Assembly: GCF_038397785.1 (NCBI RefSeq)
Contig: NZ_CP151642.1
Span: forward strand, 1,674,001-1,738,000
Direction: 5' to 3'
Origin: Salinibacterium sp. TMP30
Lineage (GTDB): Bacteria > Actinomycetota > Actinomycetes > Actinomycetales > Microbacteriaceae
Length of the DNA stretch: 64,000 nt
The position numbers and the translations under genes are program-made. Numbering within the stretch: the first letter of the stretch is position 1; each line of letters begins with the position of its first letter. Shown here one piece after another: positions 7,492-16,676 of the stretch. The notes beneath the pieces were generated by a model. The model saw only the letters and a list, made by a program, of their open reading frames with translations. It had not been told where the DNA came from and did not search any database.

Positions 7492-8568
7492 ATGCTTCGC
7501 TCTATCGACTACTCCGGGCTGATCTATCCTGTTGCCCCTCATGATGTCTCCGAGTTCAGAGCCACTCGGCGTGATCACTTCGGTTACTCCCAGCTGAGGC
7601 TCACGGCCAAAGTAGTGATTGTCGTGATCGTCGTGACAATCTTCGCAATGGTCGCCGGTGGGCCTCTCCTAGCAGTGTTCGGCAGCGCTCTCCGCTCCGC
7701 GTTCATGGACGGCGCTGTTCTCGCGGCGCTTCCCATTCTCCTTTTTGCACTCGCCTTCGTCGCAATAGCCGGTGGAGCGGTCGTTGCCGGAGTGCGTGCC
7801 TGGCGCCGCAACGGCGGACCCTGGCAGCGGTTCTACCGGATGAACAAATTTGCTGACGACAACGATCTCAGCTTCGTGCCTCTCGATACGACGATTAGCT
7901 ATCCAGGCCTCATCTTCAACGAGGGCGGAAACCGCTCGATCAGAAACCGCTTTCGCAGCAGAGCGGGCCGTACTCTCGACTACGGCAACTACAGCTACAC
8001 CACCGGCTCGGGCAAGAATCGTCAAACCCACAACTGGGGTTTTATGGCACTAGAGCTCGACCGCGCGCTCCCCCACATGGTGCTGGATGCACGCTCAAAC
8101 AACCAACTATTTGGTGTCAGTAACCTTCCCAAGTCGTTCGCTCGGGATCAAGTGTTGAAGCTCGAGGGTGATTTCAACTCGCATTTCACTCTGTATTCCC
8201 CTCGGCAGTATGAACGTGATGCACTCTACGTTTTCACCCCAGACCTCATGGCACTTCTCATTGATCACGCCGCGGTCTACGACGTAGAGGTCGTCGACAC
8301 CTGGCTACTTGTCTACTCACCTAAAGAATTCGACCTGGTAGACCCTGCCCAGCACCGCAGACTGCTCGGCATCGCCGACACCGTCGGTGCGAAGACTCTC
8401 CGCCAGTCCCGAAACTACGCAGACGAACGCATTGGTGATTTCAGCGTCAACCTTGTTGCACCACAGGGGCAGCGGCTCAAGAGCGGAGCCTCAATCGCCG
8501 CCGTGGCCATGATCGGAATCGTGCTCACATTCTGGGCCGTTCCGTTCCTGTTCCGCCTGTTCTCATAG
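7492..8568 (+). CDS. Multi-pass membrane protein of unknown family
   Basis: I choose ATG 7492 over the GTG at 7465 because TACGAT stands six bases before it and the upstream GTG falls inside a tandem repeat. The 358-residue product has a short N-terminal cytoplasmic part, two hydrophobic segments (about residues 38-60 and 70-98), a soluble middle of about 220 residues rich in aromatic and charged residues (NRFRSRAGRTLDYGNYSY; NWGFMALELDR), and a last transmembrane helix at the C-terminus. A similar plan occurs in several uncharacterised actinobacterial families. I do not recognise this one and assign no function. It is divergent from the helicase gene. Confidence 0.7.
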   Translation: MLRSIDYSGLIYPVAPHDVSEFRATRRDHFGYSQLRLTAKVVIVVIVVTIFAMVAGGPLLAVFGSALRSAFMDGAVLAALPILLFALAFVAIAGGAVVAGVRAWRRNGGPWQRFYRMNKFADDNDLSFVPLDTTISYPGLIFNEGGNRSIRNRFRSRAGRTLDYGNYSYTTGSGKNRQTHNWGFMALELDRALPHMVLDARSNNQLFGVSNLPKSFARDQVLKLEGDFNSHFTLYSPRQYERDALYVFTPDLMALLIDHAAVYDVEVVDTWLLVYSPKEFDLVDPAQHRRLLGIADTVGAKTLRQSRNYADERIGDFSVNLVAPQGQRLKSGASIAAVAMIGIVLTFWAVPFLFRLFS

Positions 8569-8601
8569 CCGCTGGCTTGCAGTAACAAGTTCGTGCGGGA
8601 C

Positions 8602-9846
8602 CTACTGGGGCGGATGGTGCGAGCCCGTGAGTGCGTGGCGCGCCTCAACAACGGCGCCCAATAGCACCGCCTCGTCGGTAGTCGCGCTGATTCGGTCTCG
8701 ACCCGTAATGATGCGCTGGCGAGCGAACGCGAGACGAGTCGCATCCTGAATGTAGGTCTTCATTTCGGCGCGCTTGTTGTGTTGATTCGCCCAGGTGAGG
8801 GCCTGCCGACGACCGCGCCCGGTAGCAAGCACGGCGACCTCATCACGGTTGAACCAGCCAACGCTTGCGTATTCCGTGAGCCGATCGAATGTCAGTCTTT
8901 CTTCTTGCTTGCGCAAATAGAGGACGATCACGATGGCCACCACAAAGAGCGGGAATTGAACGATCGCGTAGTAGCCGAAGAAGTCATTGACGAAGAACAG
9001 CGCACCATTCCACAGCGCATGCAGTCCGATCGCGAGGGCAAAGCCCACCGCAAAGATTCCGACACCGCCGGCAGAGCGCGAGGATCGTGCCGCGAACCCT
9101 AGCGCGATGCCGGTGCAGGCAGTAAACATCACGTGGGCAAACGGTGACATGAGTCCGCGGACGAGGAACATCTGAAAGATTCCGGAGCCACTACCGTCGA
9201 GGGTCACAAGTTCCGTTCCGAAATACAAAATGTTCTCAGTAAACGCGAACCCTCCGGCGATCCAGGCGGCATAGACCAATCCATCAATCGGGCCATCGAA
9301 ATGGCGGCGAGCAACCCAGAAGATCACGAGAATGCCGAGCGCCTTGCCTGCCTCTTCAACAATCGGGGCCTGGATAGCCGCGGCGAAGAAGTCGTAGGCC
9401 GGTCCAGGGCCGCCAAGAGCCGCGATAACGTTGTCAATTTCAGCGCCAACGATGAGCGCAAGAAGAACAGCAACGCCGGCTCCCCAGAGGAACGCGAAGA
9501 CCACGGCCAAGCGTGGTTCGGGCTCCCACCGGTCAATCCAGCGCACCGTAAGGAAGACAACCGCGAGAGGCACGACGGCTAATACGCCGCCGAGTGCAAA
9601 GGCATCAGTGCCGATTCCTGAAATCACATAGACAACAACGAAGAGCAAGACAAACGAAAGCGCGATAACTCCCAAGATTCCGAGCACAAGAAGGCCGGCT
9701 CCGTGACGTCGCGGCGGACCAATCGGCAACAGATTGTGCTGAGCTTCGCTGGCGATTTCCTTGGGAGCCGCTGCTAGCTGCTGGGCGGCCCTACCTGCGG
9801 ATGCCGTGAAATCTGGAATCGCAGATGGTGAATCGCGCGCGGTCAT
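8602..9846 (-). CDS. PrsW family intramembrane metalloprotease
   Basis: The 414-residue protein has about eight transmembrane helices and the PrsW/CPBP superfamily motifs: VEEAGKALG near residue 163, GGFAFTENILYF near 205, PFAHVMFTACTG near 240 and GLHALWNGALFF near 282. The glutamates and histidines are the expected metal ligands. B. subtilis PrsW cleaves the anti-sigma factor RsiW; many actinobacterial members have unknown substrates. The cytoplasmic tail after residue 320 is long and basic. No sigma/anti-sigma pair lies nearby, so the target cannot be guessed. ATG 9846 follows TAGGGT by seven bases. Confidence 0.85.
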   Translation of the reverse strand: MTARDSPSAIPDFTASAGRAAQQLAAAPKEIASEAQHNLLPIGPPRRHGAGLLVLGILGVIALSFVLLFVVVYVISGIGTDAFALGGVLAVVPLAVVFLTVRWIDRWEPEPRLAVVFAFLWGAGVAVLLALIVGAEIDNVIAALGGPGPAYDFFAAAIQAPIVEEAGKALGILVIFWVARRHFDGPIDGLVYAAWIAGGFAFTENILYFGTELVTLDGSGSGIFQMFLVRGLMSPFAHVMFTACTGIALGFAARSSRSAGGVGIFAVGFALAIGLHALWNGALFFVNDFFGYYAIVQFPLFVVAIVIVLYLRKQEERLTFDRLTEYASVGWFNRDEVAVLATGRGRRQALTWANQHNKRAEMKTYIQDATRLAFARQRIITGRDRISATTDEAVLLGAVVEARHALTGSHHPPQ

Positions 9847-9853
9847 GTCAACG

Positions 9854-9859
9854 ACCCTA
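9854..9859 (-). promoter_or_regulatory. -10 element for the PrsW gene
   Basis: Minus-strand TAGGGT, seven bases, then ATG 9846: probable leaderless or near-leaderless transcript. Confidence 0.5.
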
Positions 9860-9887
9860 GCGTGCGCGCGACACCTCGGCCGCAGGG

Positions 9888-10715
9888 CTATTGCGACTCT
9901 TGCTGCTCCCTGAGGATGCTCAACGCACGAGCCACACGATCACCGAGGCCCGCTACCCGCTTCTTCGAGGACTTTTCCGCTTCGACGATGAGACCGATCA
10001 GCTCGCGACGATAGACGTCCTGCGTTGAGCGAACAGCAGTGCGAAGGGCCAATGACGCGCGGGCCGCGACGATTCCCCCAGAAATACTGATGGCGACAGT
10101 AAATAGCGCGACAACGAGCACCCACGGTCGCGAAGTGTCGGTGACTAGGTCAACGACTGCCGCAATGGCTACGGCGATCGAAATAGCGGGAGCGATCAAT
10201 CGTTGTGGCGTTCGCACGACCAGTTGCAGTGCTGAAGGAATCGTTGTGGCATCCGATGGCTTACGATCTTTCGACGCGGCATCGATTGCGCTTACGCGAG
10301 CGTGGAACTCGTCGACCTGGTCTTGATGAAGGCGCACACCAGCCAGCTCGATCAGTTCATCACGGACGAGCCGATAGCTGTCGGCTGGCGGGCGCACAAC
10401 GACAACGGTGATGGTTGACGCTATCGCGACGATGATGACTACCGTACTGAGAGTGATCAGCACTGCTGCGGGAATCTGGGTGGGGTTGGCAAAAAACATC
10501 CTTGTGCCCCAATCCACACCCACCGCGGTGATGACAAGCGCTAGGCCCGCAACGGGGACTACCCAGGCGACGGGATGCGCACGCACGCGGGTGCGTACAC
10601 CGCGCGCTAGCCGGAGGTGATCGAAGCGCGCTGTCGCATAGTCGGCAACTTGCGTTGAGAACGCGACGAGCCAGAGTGCAGCGAGGAAGGTGAGTACTGT
10701 CCACGAAGATTCCAC
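9888..10715 (-). CDS. Conserved membrane protein of unknown function
   Basis: The 275-residue product has an N-terminal transmembrane helix (WTVLTFLAALWLVAFST), a pair near residues 50-105, a soluble loop of about 60 residues with RLVRDELIELAGVRLHQDQVDEF, a further pair near 170-215, and a charged C-terminal tail with a possible coiled coil (IGLIVEAEKSSKKR...LSILREQQESQ). I do not recognise a family. GTG 10715 follows TACAGT by exactly six bases, so it is probably leaderless. It reads in the same direction as the PrsW gene 41 bases on, which has its own hexamer. Confidence 0.65.
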   Translation of the reverse strand: MESSWTVLTFLAALWLVAFSTQVADYATARFDHLRLARGVRTRVRAHPVAWVVPVAGLALVITAVGVDWGTRMFFANPTQIPAAVLITLSTVVIIVAIASTITVVVVRPPADSYRLVRDELIELAGVRLHQDQVDEFHARVSAIDAASKDRKPSDATTIPSALQLVVRTPQRLIAPAISIAVAIAAVVDLVTDTSRPWVLVVALFTVAISISGGIVAARASLALRTAVRSTQDVYRRELIGLIVEAEKSSKKRVAGLGDRVARALSILREQQESQ

Positions 10716-10721
10716 GGTGCG

Positions 10722-10727
10722 ACTGTA
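10722..10727 (-). promoter_or_regulatory. -10 element for leaderless gene at 10715
   Basis: Minus-strand TACAGT, six bases (CGCACC), then GTG 10715. Confidence 0.55.
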
Positions 10728-10829
10728 GTCGCTCCTGGCGCGTTCCGTGAGATTGCGCTAGCAGTACTCGGTCAGAAAACCCGGCGAAGTGATGTCTGAT
10801 TTCCGCTGGTCAGGCCTGGTCGAAAGTGG

Positions 10830-10835
10830 CACCCT
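10830..10835 (+). promoter_or_regulatory. Possible -10 element for the AlkA fusion
   Basis: CACCCT keeps the second-position A and final T and lies six bases before ATG 10842. It is weaker than TANNNT, as expected for an inducible gene, but this is inference. Confidence 0.3.
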
Positions 10836-10841
10836 TGAGTC

Positions 10842-12317
10842 ATGTCCACCATCACGCTGAGCTTCGATGAGCAATACCGGGCGCTGTGCTCGCGCGACGC
10901 CCGCTTCGACGGGCAGTTCATCGCCGGCGTTCACTCCACCGGGATTTACTGCCGACCCAGCTGCCCTGCCGTCCCACCCAAACCACGCAACGTGCGGTTC
11001 TATCGCACTGCGGCAGCCGCGCACGAAGCGGGACTTCGCGCCTGCAAACGGTGCCAGCCCGACGCTGTGCCCGGCTCCCCCGACTGGAACCTCAACGACG
11101 ATCTTGCGTCCCGAGCGATGCGCCTCATCGGAGATGGAATCGTCGAACGCGAAGGAGTGTCGGGGCTTTCCTCACGACTTGGATACACCAGCCGTCACCT
11201 CACCAGGGTGCTCTCGGCAGAACTCGGCGCCGGCCCCCTCGCCCTTGCCCGAGCTCACCGGGCCCAAGCAGCGCGCACCCTGTTGAGTGCAACGGACTTG
11301 ACAATCTCAGACGTCGCTTTTGCTGCCGGTTTCTCAAGCATCCGACAGTTCAATGACACCATCCAAGCCGTGTACGAAACCACGCCAACTCAACTACGCA
11401 CCCTCGCTCGACGGAGCACATCAGTGCATCCGCAGCGCGCGCAAGAACAACCATCAACGCTGACCCTGCGACTGCCCACTCGCACACCTTTCGATGGTGC
11501 TGGACTCATGACGTTCTTCGCTAACCATGCTGTCGACGGCATCGAGACAGCGACCGAGAACAGCCTTGAGCGAGCCCTGCGCCTGCCGGGAGGAGTCGCG
11601 GCCGTGCGAATGCAACTGCTCGACCAAGGCATCGTCTGCACAGCACAACTCGCAACAATTTCGGATGTCGCACCGCTCGTTTCTCGAGTGCGCCGCCTCT
11701 TCGACCTCGACGCCGATTCGCACGCAATCGATCGGGCTCTGAGCTCCGACCCAGCGTTGGCTACGCCCATCGCGCGGACACCGGGAATCAGGCTGCCGGG
11801 AAGCGTTGATACCGAGGAGACCCTGTTCCGCACCCTAATTGGACAACAAATTTCGGTGGCGGCCGCACGCACTGTCCACGCCCGAGTTGCGCGGGAACTC
11901 GGCAGCGACGGACTGTTTCCTACCTCCACACAATTGGCAGAGTCAGGGGCTGACGTTCTCCGTGGGCCTCGCACTCGTGTCGCCAGCATTATTGCGGTCG
12001 CCGAGGCACTCGCATCGGGCGATCTCACCCTCGATATCTCAACTCCGGTCGACGAATTCACCGCCAAGTTGATCGCTATGCCGGGAATTGGCCCGTGGAC
12101 AGCCGGCTACATGGCGATGCGCGTGCTGGGCAATCCCGACATCATGCTCAGCAGCGACCTTGTTGTCCGCCAGGGTGCAGCCGAGTTACGCCTTCCCTCT
12201 ACCGCATCAGCACTCACCCAGTATTCCAACCGGTGGGCGCCGTGGCGCAGCTATGCCTGCATGCACTTGTGGCGTTCGCGGCCCGCGCAGGTAGAGCGAA
12301 AGACCACCTCACCGTAG
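10842..12317 (+). CDS. Ada-AraC-AlkA fusion: methyl-sensing regulator and 3-methyladenine DNA glycosylase
   Basis: The 491-residue protein has three parts. Residues 1-75 form an Ada-type zinc domain with Cys37, Cys41, Cys68 and Cys71 (YCRPSC, CKRC), equal to Ada Cys38/42/69/72; the first can accept a methyl from DNA phosphotriesters. Residues 85-195 form an AraC-type double HTH. Residues 205-490 form AlkA with a helix-hairpin-helix (MPGIGPWTAGYMAMR) and catalytic Asp439 (LSSDLVVRQGA). It excises alkylated bases and probably activates its own and other repair genes on methylation. No separate O6-methylguanine methyltransferase gene is adjacent. Such Ada-AlkA fusions are common in actinobacteria. 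Confidence 0.92.
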   Translation: MSTITLSFDEQYRALCSRDARFDGQFIAGVHSTGIYCRPSCPAVPPKPRNVRFYRTAAAAHEAGLRACKRCQPDAVPGSPDWNLNDDLASRAMRLIGDGIVEREGVSGLSSRLGYTSRHLTRVLSAELGAGPLALARAHRAQAARTLLSATDLTISDVAFAAGFSSIRQFNDTIQAVYETTPTQLRTLARRSTSVHPQRAQEQPSTLTLRLPTRTPFDGAGLMTFFANHAVDGIETATENSLERALRLPGGVAAVRMQLLDQGIVCTAQLATISDVAPLVSRVRRLFDLDADSHAIDRALSSDPALATPIARTPGIRLPGSVDTEETLFRTLIGQQISVAAARTVHARVARELGSDGLFPTSTQLAESGADVLRGPRTRVASIIAVAEALASGDLTLDISTPVDEFTAKLIAMPGIGPWTAGYMAMRVLGNPDIMLSSDLVVRQGAAELRLPSTASALTQYSNRWAPWRSYACMHLWRSRPAQVERKTTSP

Positions 12318-12320
12318 GCT
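12315..12320 (+). promoter_or_regulatory. -10 element for leaderless YtxH-like gene
   Basis: TAGGCT (overlapping the stop codon TAG of the preceding gene), six bases (GGACTC), then ATG 12327. Confidence 0.5.
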
Positions 12321-12326
12321 GGACTC

Positions 12327-12923
12327 ATGAACGTCAGACTCTTCACACTCGGACTCGGAATAGCCATCGGATACGTCATTGGCGCGCGCGCGGGCCGCGA
12401 ACGCTATGACCAGATGAAGGGAAAGGCTACGGAGCTCTGGGAGAGCCCTCGTGTGACCAAAGCGCGCATAAGCGTCGAAGACTATGCACGAACTCAGGGC
12501 CCGATTCTGCTCGATAGGGCTGAGGCCGTGGCAAAGGCAACGCCAGGATTCGTCACTAGCACCGCCAAGGATGTTGCCGAGACGGCGCGCGAGGTTGCCG
12601 AATCAGCCAGAAGTAGTGCTAAAGAATTCGCGCAGACAGCCAAAGTGTCTGCCAAGGATCTCGCAGAAAACGCTAAGGGCTCGGCGAAAGACCTCGCAGA
12701 CCGGGCATCCACATCGGCGCGGGATGTTGTTGGTCGCGTGACGCACACGGCGAGCGACGTGCGCGACAACGCCACCAAGTCCGCTGCTGAACTACGCGAG
12801 CGTGGCGAAAACGCGATCGATCGTGCGTTTACTACTGCAGGCAAAGCACGCGACGAAGCTCTCGCGCCTCTGGATGACGAAGATGACGGGCCAGCGCCCG
12901 ACGTCATCGCCTCACAGAAGTAA
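12327..12923 (+). CDS. YtxH-like / LEA-type helical repeat protein
   Basis: The 198-residue protein opens with a short hydrophobic segment with glycines (LGLGIAIGYVIGARAGRER), as in YtxH-family stress proteins. Residues 60-180 are an Ala/Lys/Asp/Ser-rich amphipathic helix with 11-residue periodicity (TAKVSAKDLAENAKGSAKDL), like LEA group 3 repeats. Such proteins are associated with membrane or desiccation stress; the biochemical role is unknown. It begins 10 bases after the AlkA fusion but has its own -10 hexamer. It converges on aspA with a 16-base gap and no visible terminator. Confidence 0.7.
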   Translation: MNVRLFTLGLGIAIGYVIGARAGRERYDQMKGKATELWESPRVTKARISVEDYARTQGPILLDRAEAVAKATPGFVTSTAKDVAETAREVAESARSSAKEFAQTAKVSAKDLAENAKGSAKDLADRASTSARDVVGRVTHTASDVRDNATKSAAELRERGENAIDRAFTTAGKARDEALAPLDDEDDGPAPDVIASQK

Positions 12924-12939
12924 CCCTCGGGGCCGCGCG

Positions 12940-14433
12940 CTACTTTTCCTCGGTCAACCAGGGAAGAGTAATCGCCGCAGTCATAGGCGAAACTCCGCTG
13001 AGTCGTTCCGGGGTAAGAACACGAGCGACGTCTTCTTCCTTCATAAGCCCAGTAGACACGACGAGCTGCGCGATGGACGCGTTTGTCGTGAGTGCGGTAT
13101 GTGCAAGCGTGGCCGCCGCGGCGTAGCCAATGTATGGCGTGAGCGCGGTGACGACGCCGACACTCGACTCAACCTGAGCCGCGAGTCGTGCCTCGTTCGC
13201 CGTGATACCAACGATGCAGTTTTCGCGCAGCGTTCGGCAGGCGTTTGTCATCCACTCCAACGACTGAAGGAGCGAGTGCGCGATAACCGGCTCGAAGGCA
13301 TTGAGCTGCAACTGGCCGCCTTCCGCAGCAGCAGTCACCGTGGCATCCGCACCGATCACGCTGAAGGCAACCTGGTTGACGACCTCGGGGATGACCGGAT
13401 TCACCTTGCCCGGCATGATTGACGATCCTGCCTGCTTGGCGGGGAGGTTGATCTCGCCGAATCCTGCCTGCGGCCCACTCGAGAGCAAGCGGAGGTCGTT
13501 GCAAATCTTGGAAAGCTTGACAGCGGAACGCTTAAGCACGCCGCTCAGCGTCATGAAAACTCCCACGTCGCTGGTGGCTTCAATAAGGTCGAATGCGGTT
13601 TGCATTTCGATGCCGGTGGCATCCGTGAGGTGGCGACGAACCGCCTCTGCATAGCGAGAATCAGCGGTGATACCCGTGCCGATTGCGGTCGCGCCCATGT
13701 TGATCTCACTCATGAAGGGAAGAACCGCAGTCAGTCTGGCGTGATCCTCTTCGAGCGTGTGCGAGAAGCCGGAGAACTCTTGGCCTAAGGTCATCGGAAC
13801 GGCATCCTGCATTTGTGTGCGCCCGATTTTGAGAATACTGACGAATTCGCGTCCCTTGACTGCGAAAGAATCCGACAGTAGTTGGTGTTCGGCGAGCAGA
13901 CGGTGAACGCCAAAGACCATCGCGAGCTTGATCGCAGTCGGGTAGACATCGTTGGTGCTCTGGCTCCGGTTGACGTCGTCAATGGGATGAAGAAACGAGT
14001 ACTCGCCCTTCTCATGTCCCAAAATCTCGAGGGCCCGATTCGCGATAACTTCGTTCGCGTTCATGTTGGTCGACGTGCCTGCGCCACCCTGAATAACGCC
14101 GACGCAGAACTCTGCGTGCAAAGCGCCATCGAGGATCTCTTGGCACGCGGCATCGATCGCGTGCGCTTTCTTGGATTCGATTACCCCCAGCTCGGCGTTC
14201 GCGCGAGCGGCAGCCTGCTTGATATGAGCCAGTGCGAGAACTAAATCGGGGTAGACGGAGATCGCCCGCCGCGTAATCGGAAAGTTCTGCATCGCACGAA
14301 GCGTGTGCACTCCCCAATAGGCGTCTGCGGGAATCTCAAGGGAGCCGAGCGAGTCTGATTCGATGCGGGTAGCGGTGTTGTGCGAAGAGGCGTTGCTCAA
14401 CTGTTGGTTCTCATCTCCGTTGACGGTTGGCAC
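12940..14433 (-). CDS. aspA: Aspartate ammonia-lyase
   Basis: The 497-residue fumarase/aspartase superfamily enzyme has VNRSQSTNDVYPTAIKLA near residue 160 and the signature GSSIMPGKVNPV near 330, which contains the flexible active-site loop. Aspartases favour the AYWGVHTLRAMQNFPI N-terminal block seen here, where fumarases have a different opening. It deaminates L-aspartate to fumarate and ammonia. The N-terminal 25 residues are polar and extend past the usual start; an internal start cannot be excluded. Transcription probably starts near 14456, from TAGACT, giving a leader of about 23 bases without a clear ribosome binding site. A class II fumarase remains possible. Confidence 0.88.
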   Translation of the reverse strand: MPTVNGDENQQLSNASSHNTATRIESDSLGSLEIPADAYWGVHTLRAMQNFPITRRAISVYPDLVLALAHIKQAAARANAELGVIESKKAHAIDAACQEILDGALHAEFCVGVIQGGAGTSTNMNANEVIANRALEILGHEKGEYSFLHPIDDVNRSQSTNDVYPTAIKLAMVFGVHRLLAEHQLLSDSFAVKGREFVSILKIGRTQMQDAVPMTLGQEFSGFSHTLEEDHARLTAVLPFMSEINMGATAIGTGITADSRYAEAVRRHLTDATGIEMQTAFDLIEATSDVGVFMTLSGVLKRSAVKLSKICNDLRLLSSGPQAGFGEINLPAKQAGSSIMPGKVNPVIPEVVNQVAFSVIGADATVTAAAEGGQLQLNAFEPVIAHSLLQSLEWMTNACRTLRENCIVGITANEARLAAQVESSVGVVTALTPYIGYAAAATLAHTALTTNASIAQLVVSTGLMKEEDVARVLTPERLSGVSPMTAAITLPWLTEEK

Positions 14434-14462
14434 GACGAAATCTGCGTGTCACTCACGCCCTC

Positions 14463-14468
14463 AGTCTA
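14463..14468 (-). promoter_or_regulatory. -10 candidate for aspA
   Basis: Minus-strand TAGACT. Six bases later is an out-of-frame GTG; the in-frame aspA GTG is 23 bases further, so either the message has a short leader or the hexamer is fortuitous. Confidence 0.35.
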
Positions 14469-14531
14469 CGCTTCACGACACTGGGGTGCCGACGGTGATC
14501 AGTGGTCAGAAAACCAGTTCTTAACGGAGCG

Positions 14532-16676
14532 CTAATTCTTGATCGCGTCGCGCAGCAGAGCGGAGAGCGCCTGCAACTGTACGTTCGCCTCAGCGACTAC
14601 TGCTTCGTCCGAACCGTCGAGTGCTCGTGCCGCGAGACCGGCCTTGCTGTCGATGAGTTCGGCGATACGCGCGTCAATGGTGTGCGCGGCGATGATGCGC
14701 CATGCGGTGACAGGAAGCTCTTGACCGATGCGGTGCACGCGGTCGATCGCTTGAGTCTGTTCCGCGTTCGTCCAGCTCAGTTCTGCCAGAACCACGTTGG
14801 ATGCTGCCTGCAGGTTTAATCCGACGCCTGCTGCGGTGAGCGACGCGACTACTACCGCGACCTCGGGGTCATCAGCAAACGAGTCGATCGCGTGCTGACG
14901 CGCTTTGGAGCTCTGGTCTCCGCGAATGGAAACAGATTTGAGGCCAACCTTGGCGAAGTGGGCTTCGGCGGTGTCCATTACGTCAATGTGCTTGGCAAAG
15001 AAGACGACCTTGCCCACGGACCGAGCCAGTTGCGCGGTGTAATCGGCGGCGAGCATTGCTTTTGCTTGACCGATGCGGCGCACCATGGTGAAGACGTTCT
15101 CTCCCGTGGTTGCGCTCTTGGACTCTTCGAGCTCGGCATGTGCGACCACACGAATGAGGTCTTCAACGGCCACATCTGGTTTGAGGTTGCGCACACGAGT
15201 AAACCGATCAACCAGTCGTGCGGTGAGGGCTTGCTCCGCGGCTCGAATAGAGCGGCCAAGATCATCGTCAAGCTCGACCGGGATATCGGCGATGCGACGA
15301 GCAGGAATGTCTGCTGCGACATCCACCTTTTTGCGGCGCACGATGCCCATGTCGATAACTGCGCGTCTGGCTTCAGAGAAGAAGCCAGGGTCGGCGGGAG
15401 TCAGGTCGAACTCTTCGAGCTTTGCCATGAGTGGCGCGAGTGGCTTGGTGCCGTCGATCCAGCCGAGGAACTGCCAAATTGCGCGGAAGTCTTCAATCGA
15501 GTTGATGAGCGGGGTTCCGGTGAGCGCCATCATGAGCGCTTTGGGATACGTCGCGCGAATGCTGCGCGACAGGCTCAGCACGTGCTTTGATCGTTCAGAT
15601 TTCAGGTTTTTAATGAAGTGGGCTTCGTCAACGACCATGCCCTTGAACCCGAAGCGGCCGAGCCACCCGACATGGCGGTCGAGCACTTCATAGTTGACGA
15701 TGACGACGTCGCTGAATGCATCAACAGTGTCGCCGTCGCCATGAACGACCGTCGCGCTGCGACCGGGTGTCCACAGTTCCACTTCGCGCTCCCAGTTGGT
15801 CTTGACAACGTTAGGAACTACGACAAGCAGTGGGTAGGAGTTTGAGGCTTCCGCCGCCATCAACGCCTGAGCAGTCTTGCCAAGCCCGGGCTCGTCGGCC
15901 AACAGGAAGGTGCGGTGACCCTGTTTAACAACTTCGATAAATCGCGCCTGGTGGCGCATGAGGTCAAGGCTTCCGCGTGTGCGCAGCGATGCCGCTTCTG
16001 GCAGATCCATGGTGGCCGCGCCGCCACCAGAGCCGTGCTCGAACGCACGAAATAGCGGGTCAATGAGTTCCCAATTAGCAAGACGATTCCCGTGCTCGGG
16101 CTTAGCGGCCGCGGCGGTGAAATCGGGCGCCAAGAATGGGTTTGCCATCTGCATCTGACGAACAGACGCTGGCACGACCTGCTTGTCGACTTGCTTGTCG
16201 ACAGGCTTTGGTTCGGCCGAAATGATCAGCTCTTCTGGGCTCAGCTTGACGCCGGCGGCCAGCAGAAGATCGCGGCGCAGCGCTTTCGCTGCGGGAGTGA
16301 TCGGGGCTGCTTCTCCCAGCATCGACAGCAAACTGGTGTCGCGGGCAGCGGTCTTTGCGAGGATGCCCGCGAGACCATCGAGTCGCTTCTGTTCGTTGGC
16401 TCGTTCAGAGTCCGACAGCGTTGGGTCAATCTTTACTCTGGCGCGCTCTTCACGCAGCAAGAGTGCGGCAACCTGAAAGCGGGCACGGTTGGTCGGCTTG
16501 AGCGGGCCCTTCTGCACGGCTGTTTCTACCTCGCGAGCGGCGCGAGCGAGTACCGGGATTACCCCTGTGTCGTCACCGGGTCGCGCGCGTCGACGTTGAG
16601 CGCCCGCTTGTCGCTGGCCCGAATTTTTGGGTCGCTTGTTGCGCTGCGAGGGATCGGTCTGTGACGAGTTGGTCAA
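14532..16676 (-). CDS. SNF2-family DNA-dependent ATPase
   Basis: The 714-residue protein starts with a basic disordered region (RNKRPKNSGQRQAGAQRRR) and a helical domain, then carries SNF2 helicase motifs: I LADEPGLGKTAQALMAAEA near residue 260, II VVDEAHFIKN near 345, III MALTGTPLIN, and VI QAIDRVHRIGQELPV near 660. SNF2 enzymes translocate on duplex DNA and remodel protein-DNA complexes; in bacteria, RapA is the known example, while many stand-alone members are uncharacterised. It lacks a SWIM or bromo-type extra domain. No restriction or defence partner lies beside it. TTG start 16676 has AGGAG seven bases upstream. Confidence 0.85.
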   Translation of the reverse strand: MTNSSQTDPSQRNKRPKNSGQRQAGAQRRRARPGDDTGVIPVLARAAREVETAVQKGPLKPTNRARFQVAALLLREERARVKIDPTLSDSERANEQKRLDGLAGILAKTAARDTSLLSMLGEAAPITPAAKALRRDLLLAAGVKLSPEELIISAEPKPVDKQVDKQVVPASVRQMQMANPFLAPDFTAAAAKPEHGNRLANWELIDPLFRAFEHGSGGGAATMDLPEAASLRTRGSLDLMRHQARFIEVVKQGHRTFLLADEPGLGKTAQALMAAEASNSYPLLVVVPNVVKTNWEREVELWTPGRSATVVHGDGDTVDAFSDVVIVNYEVLDRHVGWLGRFGFKGMVVDEAHFIKNLKSERSKHVLSLSRSIRATYPKALMMALTGTPLINSIEDFRAIWQFLGWIDGTKPLAPLMAKLEEFDLTPADPGFFSEARRAVIDMGIVRRKKVDVAADIPARRIADIPVELDDDLGRSIRAAEQALTARLVDRFTRVRNLKPDVAVEDLIRVVAHAELEESKSATTGENVFTMVRRIGQAKAMLAADYTAQLARSVGKVVFFAKHIDVMDTAEAHFAKVGLKSVSIRGDQSSKARQHAIDSFADDPEVAVVVASLTAAGVGLNLQAASNVVLAELSWTNAEQTQAIDRVHRIGQELPVTAWRIIAAHTIDARIAELIDSKAGLAARALDGSDEAVVAEANVQLQALSALLRDAIKN

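Noticed and set aside
11390-12067. 225-residue frame antisense to the AlkA fusion
   Set aside because: Arg/Ser-rich translation with no motif, fully inside a clear gene.
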